Positions 44,991-53,510 of a stretch of DNA of 64,000 nt are shown here, in pieces. The first letter of the stretch is position 1. Each line of letters begins with the position of its first letter. A program made the position numbers and the translations under genes. Source of the stretch: Parahoeflea alexandrii (lineage in GTDB: Bacteria > Pseudomonadota > Alphaproteobacteria > Rhizobiales > Rhizobiaceae); NCBI RefSeq assembly GCF_027214025.1, contig NZ_JAPWHB010000007.1, forward strand, positions 175,633 through 239,632, written 5' to 3'. The notes under the pieces are model-generated. The model did no database searches. It was not told where the DNA came from and saw only the letters and a program-made list of their open reading frames with translations.

Positions 44991-45019
44991 GATATGACAC
45001 TACTCGCAAATGACATATC
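44991..45019. promoter_or_regulatory. Operator-like inverted repeat before module D tetR
   Basis: GATATGACA and TGACATATC form 9-bp arms with one mismatch and an 11-base spacer, ending 12 bases before the TetR start. The site could be an autoregulatory operator. The remainder of 44703-44990 shows no gene; a 13-mer there (44703-44715) repeats one at 16566-16578. Confidence 0.5.
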
Positions 45020-45031
45020 GGGGAGGGTGCC

Positions 45032-45694
45032 ATGACGTCATGGAAAAAGGCGGTGCCGACGGCAGCCGAGCAGCGGGAACTCAAGAAGGACGCCCTCTTG
45101 AGGCAGGCCGCATTTGCATTCCGAACGAATGGCTATCATGGGACCTCCCTGACCGACATTGCCGACGCATTGGGAATCAGCAAGCCGACGCTCTACTATT
45201 ATGTGAAGAACAAGCAGGATTTGCTTTATCAATGCCACCTGGCGGCATCGGAACAGGCGCTGGATTCTGTCTGCCGTGAGATGTCGTTCAATGCGCTGGA
45301 GAGAGTCTGCCGGACGATGTCGGATTATGTCCGCTCGATGATCTCCGAAGAGAGCTACAGCGTCATTATCCTTGAAGAGAAGTCCCTCAAACCCCAGCAA
45401 CTTGCGTATGTCATCGAATGTCGCGACCGGTTCCAGGCCGAAGTAATCGATATGATCGGTCAAGGCGTGAAGGAAGGCACGATTGTGCCTTGTGAACCGA
45501 AGTTCGCAGCTTTCTGTGTCTTTGGCACGGCCAACTGGGTGACCAAATGGTACCGGCCCGGCGGGTCCTGGCAGGTCGACGAAATTGCCACGGCAATCGG
45601 TGATTTTACCCGCAGCGGGCTTTCCGCTCAGCCGGTGCCGCCAGGTTTGACGGCTTTGTTCGGTCTTGCCGGGCGATCCGAAAACTCACGCTGA
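45032..45694 (+). CDS. TetR-family regulator of module D
   Basis: The 220-residue protein has the TetR domain at about residues 20-70 (SLTDIADALGISKPTLYYYV, KNKQDLLYQCHLAA) and a C-terminal domain ending VTKWYRPGGSWQVDEIATAI. This matches the FKWYRPNGPMSLDEIA end of the module B regulator, so the two are related. GGGAGGGTGCC precedes the ATG. It is co-directional with the module D operon but separated by about 300 bases with their own operator, so it probably represses from there as well. Confidence 0.9.
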   Translation: MTSWKKAVPTAAEQRELKKDALLRQAAFAFRTNGYHGTSLTDIADALGISKPTLYYYVKNKQDLLYQCHLAASEQALDSVCREMSFNALERVCRTMSDYVRSMISEESYSVIILEEKSLKPQQLAYVIECRDRFQAEVIDMIGQGVKEGTIVPCEPKFAAFCVFGTANWVTKWYRPGGSWQVDEIATAIGDFTRSGLSAQPVPPGLTALFGLAGRSENSR

Positions 45695-45865
45695 CATTAC
45701 TCGCACGTTAATTGCGCAAGGTTTCTCCGGCCTGATGTTTCGGCATCGGGTTTGCCGCGTAGTGCCTGAAGGCGTGGTGGATCGGAATTTCGGGAAACCT
45801 AACGCATTGAATATAAACGAATAAATTCATCGTGCCGCGACGCATGCTACTTTGAAATAAAAATT

Positions 45866-45881
45866 TCGACTTTGAAGTCGA
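45866..45881. promoter_or_regulatory. Perfect palindrome before the module D operon
   Basis: TCGACTTTGAAGTCGA has 7-bp perfect arms around TG in the AT-rich gap between the module D TetR gene and the first transporter gene. TTGACA (45898-45903), a -35-like box, begins 16 bases downstream. It is a candidate operator for module D. Nothing coding was recognised in 45695-45992. Confidence 0.5.
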
Positions 45882-45992
45882 TAAACCTAATCAAGAGTTG
45901 ACATAACGTTTGATATGTATGAATGTGCCGATCATGCGTCGGGGAGTTGACGTTTTGACGTGAATTCACGCCATACGAGGAGGAGGGCGAGG

Positions 45993-46820
45993 GTGGCCAC
46001 TTCAGGTTTGAGAGAGAGGCCATTGGGCTCGGGTGACAAAGGCAATAAGCCTCTGGTCAGTGCGCTCGCGGTCGACAAGAATTACGGCGGTGTTCAGGCC
46101 CTCAAGAGCGTCACGTTTGACATAAGGTCGGGTGAAATTCTTGGTCTGATCGGGCCGAACGGATCGGGCAAGTCAACCTGTGTCAACGTTCTTTCAGGGG
46201 CGGTGCGCCCGTCTTCGGGGCAGATCTTGCTGGAAGGCGTTGATACCGGACAGATGTCCGTCGACGCGATCGTATCCCGCGGCATGGTCCGTACTTACCA
46301 GGCGACACAGATTTTTCCGGAATTCTCCGTGCTCGACAATGTGTTGCTCGGCTGCCATTCGCGCCGGACCGTTTCCCCCTTGTCTGCGGTGCTGCGCACA
46401 CCTGCTGCGCGCAGCGAAAACAACACCATGATTGCGAATGCGATGTCGGCGCTTGAAGCGGTGCGGCTTGACCAGCGGCCGGAGCAGATTGCTTCGACCC
46501 TGTCCGCCGCCGATCAACGGTTGCTAATGATTGCGGTGATGGTCGCCGCGGCACCCAAGGTGATCCTGCTCGACGAGCCGGCGGCCGGTATGGTTTCGAG
46601 CGAACGGCAGGCATTGGCTGACGTTATCCGGATCCTGCCGTCTAAGGGGATCAGCGTCATGGTGATTGAGCACCACATGGGGCTGATCATGGATGTGTGC
46701 GACCGCATTGTCGTGCTGAATTTCGGTCAGAAAATCGCCGACGGGACCCCGGCGGAAATCCGGAATGATCCTGCAGTGATCGAAGCTTATTTGGGACATC
46801 GCGATGCTGACCGTCACTAA
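45993..46820 (+). CDS. LivG-type ABC ATPase (module D)
   Basis: The 275-residue ATPase has Walker A (GPNGSGKST), an unusual signature LSAADQRLLMIAVMVA, Walker B (VILLDEPAAGM) and switch histidine (VIEHHMGL), ending VIEAYLGH. GTG 45993 is chosen because AGGAGGAGG lies 7-14 bases upstream; a GTG at 45960 is also open. It is the first gene of the module D operon. The permuted order G-F-K-H-M differs from K-H-M-G-F in module B, so the two are not simple duplicates. Confidence 0.9.
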   Translation: MATSGLRERPLGSGDKGNKPLVSALAVDKNYGGVQALKSVTFDIRSGEILGLIGPNGSGKSTCVNVLSGAVRPSSGQILLEGVDTGQMSVDAIVSRGMVRTYQATQIFPEFSVLDNVLLGCHSRRTVSPLSAVLRTPAARSENNTMIANAMSALEAVRLDQRPEQIASTLSAADQRLLMIAVMVAAAPKVILLDEPAAGMVSSERQALADVIRILPSKGISVMVIEHHMGLIMDVCDRIVVLNFGQKIADGTPAEIRNDPAVIEAYLGHRDADRH

Positions 46821-47505
46821 CCTGCGAATTGCCTATGGCGGCGCTGAAGTCGTTCATGGCGTTTCCCTTGAAGTCGGAGAGGGCGAATGCGTCGCCTTGA
46901 TCGGCCCGAACGGTGCGGGCAAATCCAGTCTGCTCAAGGCTGTTTGCGGCCTGATCAAGCCCACCGCCGGCAACATTGTTTTCGAAGGCGCGGACATCAC
47001 CGGTATGGCCGGGCATGAGGTTGCGCGCCGCGGCATTGCCATGTGCCCGGAAGGCAGGCAGATGTTTCCGGAAATGACCGTAATGGAGAACCTTCGCCTC
47101 GGTGCCTATCGCCGCCGGAAAGAAGACATCTCCGCGGAAATCGAAGAGGTGATGACCCTGTTTCCGCGTTTGCGCGAACGCGCATCCCAGATGGCGGGAA
47201 CCCTTTCCGGCGGTGAACAGGAAATGGTGGCCATCTCCCGGGCACTGATGGCCAAGCCGCAGCTTTGCATCTTTGACGAGCCTTCGCTCGGCATCGCCCC
47301 GAAAGTGGTCGACGAGATCGAAGACACGCTCGTGAAAATCAAGGCGCTTGGTGTCACCGTGCTGCTTGTCGAGCAGGCGGTCTCCATGGCGCTTCGCGTC
47401 GCCGATCGCGCATATGTGCTTGAGGCAGGCGAAGTGGTTGCGGCCGGGACATCCGCGGAGATGTCAAGCGATCCCAGAGTGCAGCGCGCCTATCTTGGTG
47501 CCTGA
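46804..47505 (+). CDS. LivF-type ABC ATPase (module D)
   Basis: The 233-residue ATPase has Walker A (GPNGAGKSS), signature LSGGEQEMVAISRALM, Walker B (LCIFDEPSLGIAP) and the switch region LLVEQAVSMALRVADRAYVL. The start overlaps the LivG-type gene by 17 bases, indicating translational coupling. It pairs with the preceding ATPase. Confidence 0.93.
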   Translation: MLTVTNLRIAYGGAEVVHGVSLEVGEGECVALIGPNGAGKSSLLKAVCGLIKPTAGNIVFEGADITGMAGHEVARRGIAMCPEGRQMFPEMTVMENLRLGAYRRRKEDISAEIEEVMTLFPRLRERASQMAGTLSGGEQEMVAISRALMAKPQLCIFDEPSLGIAPKVVDEIEDTLVKIKALGVTVLLVEQAVSMALRVADRAYVLEAGEVVAAGTSAEMSSDPRVQRAYLGA

Positions 47506-47538
47506 AGACGAAATGTTCAACTTGAGGAGGAGACCCAA

Positions 47539-48747
47539 ATGAACAGATTATGCATGCTTGCCGTAACGACCGCGCTGGCGCTGTTGCCGCAGATGGCGAC
47601 CGCGGCAGAGAAAACACTGACGGTTGGAGTCAGTGATGCCCTGTCGGGTGGAGGTGCTGTTTATGGCGAACCGCAAAGGCGCGCAATCAATCTCGCCATC
47701 GAGCAGATCAACGCCGGCGGTGGCGTGCATGTGGGTGAGGATACCTACAAGCTCAAAACCATCGAGTATGACGACAAGGCTGATCCGACCGAAGCGACAA
47801 ATGTAGCTCGCAAGCTGATTGACCGCGATGGCGTCAAGTTCCTGATGGGCTATTGCTGCTCGGCGTCGACAGGTGCGGTGGCATCGATCATTGGACGCGA
47901 GGATGTCATCATGCTCGTGGGCACCGCTGGTGCGCGCGCCATCACGGCTGCCGGCAATGACAACGTATTCCGGACCCGTCCTCCGGGTGACTATTCCGGC
48001 GCTGCCGCCGGCCGCTTCATCGCCAGCAAGGGGGTCAAGCGCCTCGGTGTTCTCGCGACCCGCGATGTCGCACTTTTCACCCAGTATCGTGACGCATTAA
48101 TCGAAGCCTTCGAAGCCGAAGGTGGTGAAGTCGTGGCGCTGGAGACCTTCGGCGGTCAGGATCGCGACATGAGCGCCCAGTTGACCAAGCTGCGCGGGCT
48201 CGAGCCGGATGGCTATTTCATCTCAGGCTATGTCGAGCAAGTGGCCTTCGCCTACCGCCAGGCTTATGAACTCGGCATCACAGCGCCGCGGTATGGCTTT
48301 TCCGGCGGCAGCGCAGAACAGTTTCTCAGCGTAGCAAGCAGCGAAGCCCTGGAAGGCGTCTGGGATCTGATCGCCATCGAATTCAATGCTGATGCGCTGG
48401 GTGATACCGCCAAGGCATATGCGAAAGCCTACGAGGAGCGGTGGGATGCCTACCCGACCCCGAACAGCGCGTTTGCCTATGACCAGGTCTATGTCCTGCG
48501 TGACGCCTTGGAAGCCGCCGGCACGGTCGAGCTCGATGACGTGAAGAAGGCGCTCCGCAATCTCGCTGTGCCGGAAGAGACCGTTCTCGAATACCTGCCG
48601 GTCGACGGCAAGATGTTCGACCCCAAGGGGCAGGCCTACATTTCGAATGGTGCGTTTCAGTTCCACAACGACAAGTGGGACTTCGTGACCAAGCTTCCGT
48701 CGGACTCCGCCGCCTATTCGGCCTACTTCCAAACGATCACCAAGTAA
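47539..48747 (+). CDS. Liv-type ABC substrate-binding protein (module D)
   Basis: The 402-residue protein has a signal peptide (MLAVTTALALLPQMATA, cleavage near AAEKT) and the LivK-like fold: LTVGVSDALSGGGAVYGEPQ, INAGGGVHVGEDTYKLKTIE, YDDKADPTEATNVARKLIDR and GYCCSASTGAVASII. A double Cys occurs at the ligand cleft (YCCS). AGGAGGAGACCCAA precedes the ATG. A perfect hairpin follows its stop before the permease genes. Confidence 0.9.
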   Translation: MNRLCMLAVTTALALLPQMATAAEKTLTVGVSDALSGGGAVYGEPQRRAINLAIEQINAGGGVHVGEDTYKLKTIEYDDKADPTEATNVARKLIDRDGVKFLMGYCCSASTGAVASIIGREDVIMLVGTAGARAITAAGNDNVFRTRPPGDYSGAAAGRFIASKGVKRLGVLATRDVALFTQYRDALIEAFEAEGGEVVALETFGGQDRDMSAQLTKLRGLEPDGYFISGYVEQVAFAYRQAYELGITAPRYGFSGGSAEQFLSVASSEALEGVWDLIAIEFNADALGDTAKAYAKAYEERWDAYPTPNSAFAYDQVYVLRDALEAAGTVELDDVKKALRNLAVPEETVLEYLPVDGKMFDPKGQAYISNGAFQFHNDKWDFVTKLPSDSAAYSAYFQTITK

Positions 48748-48776
48748 CAGGTCGGCTTTAGCCGTGCGCTAAATAC

Positions 48777-48802
48777 GGGTGTGCGATCCATTTCGCACAC
48801 CC
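48777..48802 (+). promoter_or_regulatory. Strong hairpin between binding-protein and permease genes (module D)
   Basis: GGGTGTGCGA and TCGCACACCC form a perfect 10-bp stem with a 6-base loop, 30 bases after the binding-protein stop and 17 bases before the permease start. No T-run follows. It is the third such hairpin directly downstream of an ABC binding-protein gene in this window. Confidence 0.7.
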
Positions 48803-48819
48803 ACACTCCGGAGTTCGCA

Positions 48820-49689
48820 ATGTTAGTGGATCTGATCCAGCAGCTTTTCAACGGCTTGGTGATAGGCAGTATCTATACGCTGGTCGCCCTTGGGCTGACA
48901 ATTATCTTCGGCATTCTCGGCATCGCGCATTTCGCTCATGGCAGCGTGGCGATGTTTGGGGGTTATCTCACGTTCTTCTTCATACAGCAGTTTGGGATTG
49001 GTCTCTTTCCAGCCATGGCTGTGGCCATGGCGGTCGGCGCGCTGCTCGGCGTGGTGCTGGAGCGTGTGGCCTACCATCCGGTGCGCAACGCACCGCCGAT
49101 CAACGCCTTCATAATTGCGCTTGGGCTCACGTTGATCATCGAGAAGGCCAATCTGCTCGTCTTTGGCGTCGACCAGGTGATCATCCCCACCGGCTTTGAC
49201 CGCGTCTTCAACATCGGCGGAGTCACCTTGCCGGAATTGCGTGTCTATATTCTCGGCATCGCGGCGTTTCTTGTGGTCGCAATGACGATCCTGATCAACA
49301 GGACCTGGATGGGCATGGCGGTGCGCGCGGTCGCCCAGAACCGTCCGGCTGCGATTTTGATGGGCATCAATGTCAATACAGTGTCGATGTTTGTTTTCGG
49401 ACTGAGTTCCGCCCTGGGTGTCGCGGCCGGCGTGCTGGTCGGAGCCCTGTTCGCGGTGGCCCCGGGTGTGAGCGGCGGACTGGTGGTCAAAGGCTTCGCC
49501 GTTCTCATTCTTGGCGGCCTTGGTTCCATTCCCGGAGCGATCATTGGCGGCCTGGTGCTTGGCGTGTCGGAAGCTTTCGCATCGGCGTTCGTCTCGTCCG
49601 CCTACAAGGACGTTATTGCTTTCCTTTTGATGATCGGTGTCTTGCTCATCAAGCCTGAAGGTCTCATGCGACGGAGGTCGAACCGATGA
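48820..49689 (+). CDS. LivH-type ABC permease (module D)
   Basis: The 289-residue permease has the LivH pattern: NGLVIGSIYTLVALGLTIIF, GIAHFAHGSVAMFGGY and VKGFAVLILGGLGSIPGAII, with the C-terminal helix ending LLIKPEGLMRRRS. ATG 48820 is preferred over an upstream in-frame codon because the upstream part overlaps the hairpin and GGAG lies 8 bases before. It overlaps the LivM-type gene by 4 bases. Confidence 0.92.
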   Translation: MLVDLIQQLFNGLVIGSIYTLVALGLTIIFGILGIAHFAHGSVAMFGGYLTFFFIQQFGIGLFPAMAVAMAVGALLGVVLERVAYHPVRNAPPINAFIIALGLTLIIEKANLLVFGVDQVIIPTGFDRVFNIGGVTLPELRVYILGIAAFLVVAMTILINRTWMGMAVRAVAQNRPAAILMGINVNTVSMFVFGLSSALGVAAGVLVGALFAVAPGVSGGLVVKGFAVLILGGLGSIPGAIIGGLVLGVSEAFASAFVSSAYKDVIAFLLMIGVLLIKPEGLMRRRSNR

Positions 49690-50663
49690 TCCGGCTGGTT
49701 CTTATTGCAGCGGTCGCGTTTGGTGGAATTGCTTTCCCCTATTTGCTGACATCGAACTACTTCATTCACCTGGCCATTCTTGCGATTATCTGGATGATCG
49801 TGGCCCAGGGTGCCAATGTCATCCAGGGTTACACGGGATATGTTTCCATCGCACAGGCCGGATTCATGGGAATCGGCGCCTATTCCTCGGCGTTGCTGAA
49901 TTTGAACGCCGGCTGGCCTGTCTGGATCTGCATGATAGTCAGCCCGCTGATCACCGCCGCCGCTTCGCTGATTGCCGGCTATCCGTCACTTCGGGTCAAG
50001 GGGCACTATTTCGCCATCGTTACCCTGGCGCTGAACATGGTGATCTTCATCGTGCTGGTTAATTGGATCCCCGTGACCGGCGGCGAAGGCGGCATTGCTG
50101 GAATCCCGGCGCCGGAGTCGATCCGGATTGCTGATATCGAGATTTCGTTCCTAAGCCGGGTGAACTACTACTATCTGGTGCTCGCAGCTCTTGGGCTGGT
50201 GATGCTGATCATAGCCGCACTTCTCCGTTCGCGCGTAGGCCTCGTGTTGCAGGCAATTCGCCAGAATGAAACCATGGCCGAAGCGGCCGGCGTCGCCTGC
50301 TGGCGTTACAAGTTATTCTCTTTTGTCTTCAGTGCTTCGCTGGCCGGGTTCGCCGGCTCCCTTTACGCCCATTATATGAGCTTCCTGAGCCCCGCGCCAT
50401 TTTCGGTGGACCACTCCTTGAATGCCATACTTGCGGTTATTCTCGGCGGTAGTGGAACGCTGGCTGGGCCGCTTGTGGGTGCGGGTCTCACCGTGGCGCT
50501 TCCGGAAATCCTCCGCATCGCCGATTCATACCGCTTGATCATCTACGGGGTCGGACTGGTCATAGTAGTCATCTTCCTCCCGCGTGGGCTGGTGCCTTGG
50601 CTGTCGGATCTTGTGCGGCGGGCTGTTCGCGGGCGTACTGGCAAGCCGACGGAGGGACGTTGA
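49686..50663 (+). CDS. LivM-type ABC permease (module D)
   Basis: The 325-residue permease has GANVIQGYTGYVSIAQAGFM, GIGAYSSALL, SLRVKGHYFAIVTLALNMVI and QAIRQNETMAEAAGVACWRY as the coupling loop. The C-terminus is VIVVIFLPRGLVPWLSDL. It follows the LivH-type gene by a 4-base overlap and abuts the ligase gene directly. Confidence 0.92.
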   Translation: MIRLVLIAAVAFGGIAFPYLLTSNYFIHLAILAIIWMIVAQGANVIQGYTGYVSIAQAGFMGIGAYSSALLNLNAGWPVWICMIVSPLITAAASLIAGYPSLRVKGHYFAIVTLALNMVIFIVLVNWIPVTGGEGGIAGIPAPESIRIADIEISFLSRVNYYYLVLAALGLVMLIIAALLRSRVGLVLQAIRQNETMAEAAGVACWRYKLFSFVFSASLAGFAGSLYAHYMSFLSPAPFSVDHSLNAILAVILGGSGTLAGPLVGAGLTVALPEILRIADSYRLIIYGVGLVIVVIFLPRGLVPWLSDLVRRAVRGRTGKPTEGR

Positions 50664-52154
50664 ATGGTCAGCATCGGCAATTCCGTTCGCCACCACGCCA
50701 TCCTTCGGCCCGATGCGGTGGCCCTGGTGGAAGGTGACAGGCATGTTACCTATGCAATGCTCGATCAGCTGGTTTCCGGGTGCGCGCTGCGTCTGATGAG
50801 CGATGGCGTGAGGGCCGGAGACCGCGTTGCCATTGTCCTGCCAAACAGCGTCGAATGGGTGATCGCCTATCAGGGTGCTCTCAGAGCCGGCGCCGTGCCG
50901 GTGCCGCTCAATCCGCTGCTCGCAGATGCGGAGATCAACGCCATACTTCGTGACAGCGAACCGGTGGCAGTGATCAGCTGTGACCGGGGGTCAAGAGCCG
51001 ACCAGAATCCGGCATGCGGTCTGATCTATGACATAGCTGGAGCTGGCAAGCCGCTGGTTTCGACCACTGCCGGCGCGGTCGATTGTCCACCTTGCAGGCC
51101 GGACGATACTGCTGTGATCCTGTATTCTTCTGGATCCACGGGACTGCCGAAGGGCGTTGAGCTGACGCACTACAACCTGTTCTGGAATGCGCAGGCTTTC
51201 GCGCTTGATCTACTGCGCCTGACGCCGGAAGATCGCGGCTATGGAGTGCTGCCGCTCAGTCATGTGTTTGGCCACACATGCCTTCACACGGCGTTTCTTC
51301 TGGTCGGCGCTTCAATTTCATTGTCGGCGCGGTTTGATCCTGAGGAAACGCTCAGGGCAATCGACCGCGACCGGGTGACGGTCTTCATGGGCGTCCCGAC
51401 AATGTACTGGATGCTCGCCAAGGCGCCCCTTCCCGACGGGCTTGATTTGTCATGCTGGCGTGGCTGCGTGTCTGGCGGTCAGGCTCTTCCCGAGGAGGTT
51501 CATGCGCGTTTCGAGGAGCGGTTTTCGGTCCCAATCTCTGAAGGTTACGGGATGACGGAGGCCAGCCCATCCATTTGTGGCGCCCGGTTGTTCGGAGCGA
51601 AGCGCAAGTCCGGATCTTCCGGACAACCTTATTGGGGCGTCAGGCTTCGGATCGTGGATGAACATTTTTGCGATCTGCCGCCCGGTCAGAAGGGCGAAAT
51701 ATTGGTTTCCTCCCCAGGCCTCGCGAAGGGCTATTTCCGTCGGCCTGATCTGACGGATGCAGCCTTTCGCGATGGGTGGCTTCACACCGGCGATATCGGC
51801 ATTATCGATGAAGACGGGTTCCTCTTCGTGGTCGACCGCAAGAAAGAGATGATCATATCGGGCGGCTACAATGTCTACCCGCGCGAAATCGAAGAACTGG
51901 CACACCGTATGGCCGGCGTCCTGGAGGTGGCGGCAATCGGTGAACCACATGAGAAGCTCGGCGAGAGGATTGTTGCCTATGTCGTTGCCGAAGCGGGAAT
52001 GCAGGTCAATCCGGAAACCATGATCGCCGAATGGACCGCCAACCTGGCTCGCTACAAGGTCCCCCGCGAAGTCCGCATTATCGACAGTCTTCCACGAAAC
52101 GCCACCGGCAAGGTCGATCGCATGCGCCTGCGCGCCATGAACTCGGAGTATTAA
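50664..52154 (+). CDS. AMP-forming acyl-CoA ligase (module D)
   Basis: The 496-residue ANL-superfamily enzyme has the P-loop LYSSGSTGLPKGVELTH, YGMTEASP, LHTGDIGIIDEDG and the hinge DRKKEMIISGGYNVYPREIE. The catalytic lysine region is PRNATGKVDR. It activates the imported acid. The start abuts the permease stop, with CGGAGGGAC upstream. It has the same role as the module B and C ligases, but the sequences differ enough to suggest separate origins. Confidence 0.93.
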   Translation: MVSIGNSVRHHAILRPDAVALVEGDRHVTYAMLDQLVSGCALRLMSDGVRAGDRVAIVLPNSVEWVIAYQGALRAGAVPVPLNPLLADAEINAILRDSEPVAVISCDRGSRADQNPACGLIYDIAGAGKPLVSTTAGAVDCPPCRPDDTAVILYSSGSTGLPKGVELTHYNLFWNAQAFALDLLRLTPEDRGYGVLPLSHVFGHTCLHTAFLLVGASISLSARFDPEETLRAIDRDRVTVFMGVPTMYWMLAKAPLPDGLDLSCWRGCVSGGQALPEEVHARFEERFSVPISEGYGMTEASPSICGARLFGAKRKSGSSGQPYWGVRLRIVDEHFCDLPPGQKGEILVSSPGLAKGYFRRPDLTDAAFRDGWLHTGDIGIIDEDGFLFVVDRKKEMIISGGYNVYPREIEELAHRMAGVLEVAAIGEPHEKLGERIVAYVVAEAGMQVNPETMIAEWTANLARYKVPREVRIIDSLPRNATGKVDRMRLRAMNSEY

Positions 52155-52161
52155 TACTGCA

Positions 52162-52692
52162 ATGAACAGTAATGAATTCAACAAGCTACTTGCCAGATTC
52201 ACCATCGCCGCGGAGAGCGGAGACGGGGAGCGGTTCGCGCAGTGCTTCACGCCGGACGGGGTCTATTATGACTACATCTACGGCGAACATCGCGGACGAG
52301 AAAGTATCGCCCACATGATGCAGAACCTGTTTCATCGTGATGCCGGAGATGACTATCGATGGGAAATGTTTGACGGCGTTATCGACGGCAACATGGGATA
52401 CGCCTGGTCGCTGTCGAGCTTTTCCTCCCGTATGGAGAGATTCAAGGGCAACAAGGTCGTGATCGACGGCATGTCGCGCTTCATCCTCCGTGACGGGCTG
52501 ATCGCCGAGTACCGTGAATCCGTCAATGGTGGCGTGGCGATGACCCAGCTCGGCGTCGAAAGCGAACGGATGCGGCAGGTTTTCGGGCGTTGGGTCGGCT
52601 GGCTGCAGGACCGTCCTGCAACCAAGGCCTATCTGGGCCGCGAGCGCGGCCAATGGGCGAATGGTGTCTTGCTGGAGAACATTGAGGATTGA
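52162..52692 (+). CDS. NTF2-like/SnoaL-type protein
   Basis: The 176-residue protein has an alpha+beta NTF2-like fold: a first helix with LARFTIAAESGDGERFAQCF, TPDGVYYDYIYGEHRGRESI and HMMQNLFHRD, followed by beta strands (NKVVIDGMSRFILRDGLIAE). Such proteins can be isomerases, hydratases or cyclases; catalytic residues are not assignable. It lies 7 bases after the ligase and 3 bases before the hydratase gene, so it is an integral step or accessory of the pathway. Confidence 0.75.
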   Translation: MNSNEFNKLLARFTIAAESGDGERFAQCFTPDGVYYDYIYGEHRGRESIAHMMQNLFHRDAGDDYRWEMFDGVIDGNMGYAWSLSSFSSRMERFKGNKVVIDGMSRFILRDGLIAEYRESVNGGVAMTQLGVESERMRQVFGRWVGWLQDRPATKAYLGRERGQWANGVLLENIED

Positions 52693-52695
52693 ATC

Positions 52696-53508
52696 GTGGC
52701 ATACGAGCACATCAAATATGAAATCGAGGACCGGATCGCCCGGATTATCCTGAACAGACCCGAGCGAATGAACGCATGGACCGCGACGATGGAGCGCGAA
52801 GTCCGGTTGGCAATGGAAGCCGCGGAAATAAATGACGACGTGCGCGTCATCGTGCTGACTGGCGAAGGTCGCGCTTTTTGCGCCGGCGCTGACATTGACG
52901 AACTGGCCAACCTCGATCCCGAGGATATTCGCGCCGAAGAATGGATGCGCCCGTTCGACATGAATCGACGGCCGGATTGGCAGACGCGCTACTCATTCTA
53001 TCCGGCAATTGAAAAGCCGGTCATTGCCATGCTCAACGGGGCAACCGCGGGCATCGGATTGGTACATGCGCTTTACTGCGACATCAGGTTTGCGGCAGAT
53101 AATGCGGTATTCTCCACGTCTTTTGCACGTCGCGGGCTTATCGCGGAACATGGATTGAGCTGGATGTTGCCGCACATTGTCGGTCACGCCAATGCGCTGG
53201 AGCTGCTGCTTTCCGCGAGGAAGTTCTATGCTCCCGAGGCATTCCGTATGGGGTTGGTTAATCAGATCCACCTTCCAGAGGAGCTCGAACAGGCCACCAT
53301 GACTTATGCGCGCGACCTGGCAAATCTGGTTTCGCCTCGTGCCATGGCTGTCATCAAGCGCCAGTTGTATGAGGTGCCGTTCCAGACGCTCGCCGAGGCT
53401 ACAATCTCGGCCAACAAGGAAATGGCGCAAAGCGTCCTGAGTGAGGATTTCAAGGAAGGTGTTGCCCACTTCATAGAAAAACGCGCGCCACAATTCACAG
53501 GCCGCTGA
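52696..53508 (+). CDS. Enoyl-CoA hydratase/isomerase family
   Basis: The 270-residue crotonase-fold protein starts with GTG. It has the oxyanion-hole motif GEGRAFCAGADIDEL, the second oxyanion region NGATAGIGLVHALYCDIRFA, and the Glu of FARRGLIAEHGLSW that matches the second catalytic acid. The first catalytic acid position is occupied by the AGIGL loop, so isomerase activity is possible as well as hydration. It follows the NTF2-like gene by 3 bases and precedes two dehydrogenase genes. Confidence 0.9.
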   Translation: MAYEHIKYEIEDRIARIILNRPERMNAWTATMEREVRLAMEAAEINDDVRVIVLTGEGRAFCAGADIDELANLDPEDIRAEEWMRPFDMNRRPDWQTRYSFYPAIEKPVIAMLNGATAGIGLVHALYCDIRFAADNAVFSTSFARRGLIAEHGLSWMLPHIVGHANALELLLSARKFYAPEAFRMGLVNQIHLPEELEQATMTYARDLANLVSPRAMAVIKRQLYEVPFQTLAEATISANKEMAQSVLSEDFKEGVAHFIEKRAPQFTGR

Positions 53509-53510
53509 TC

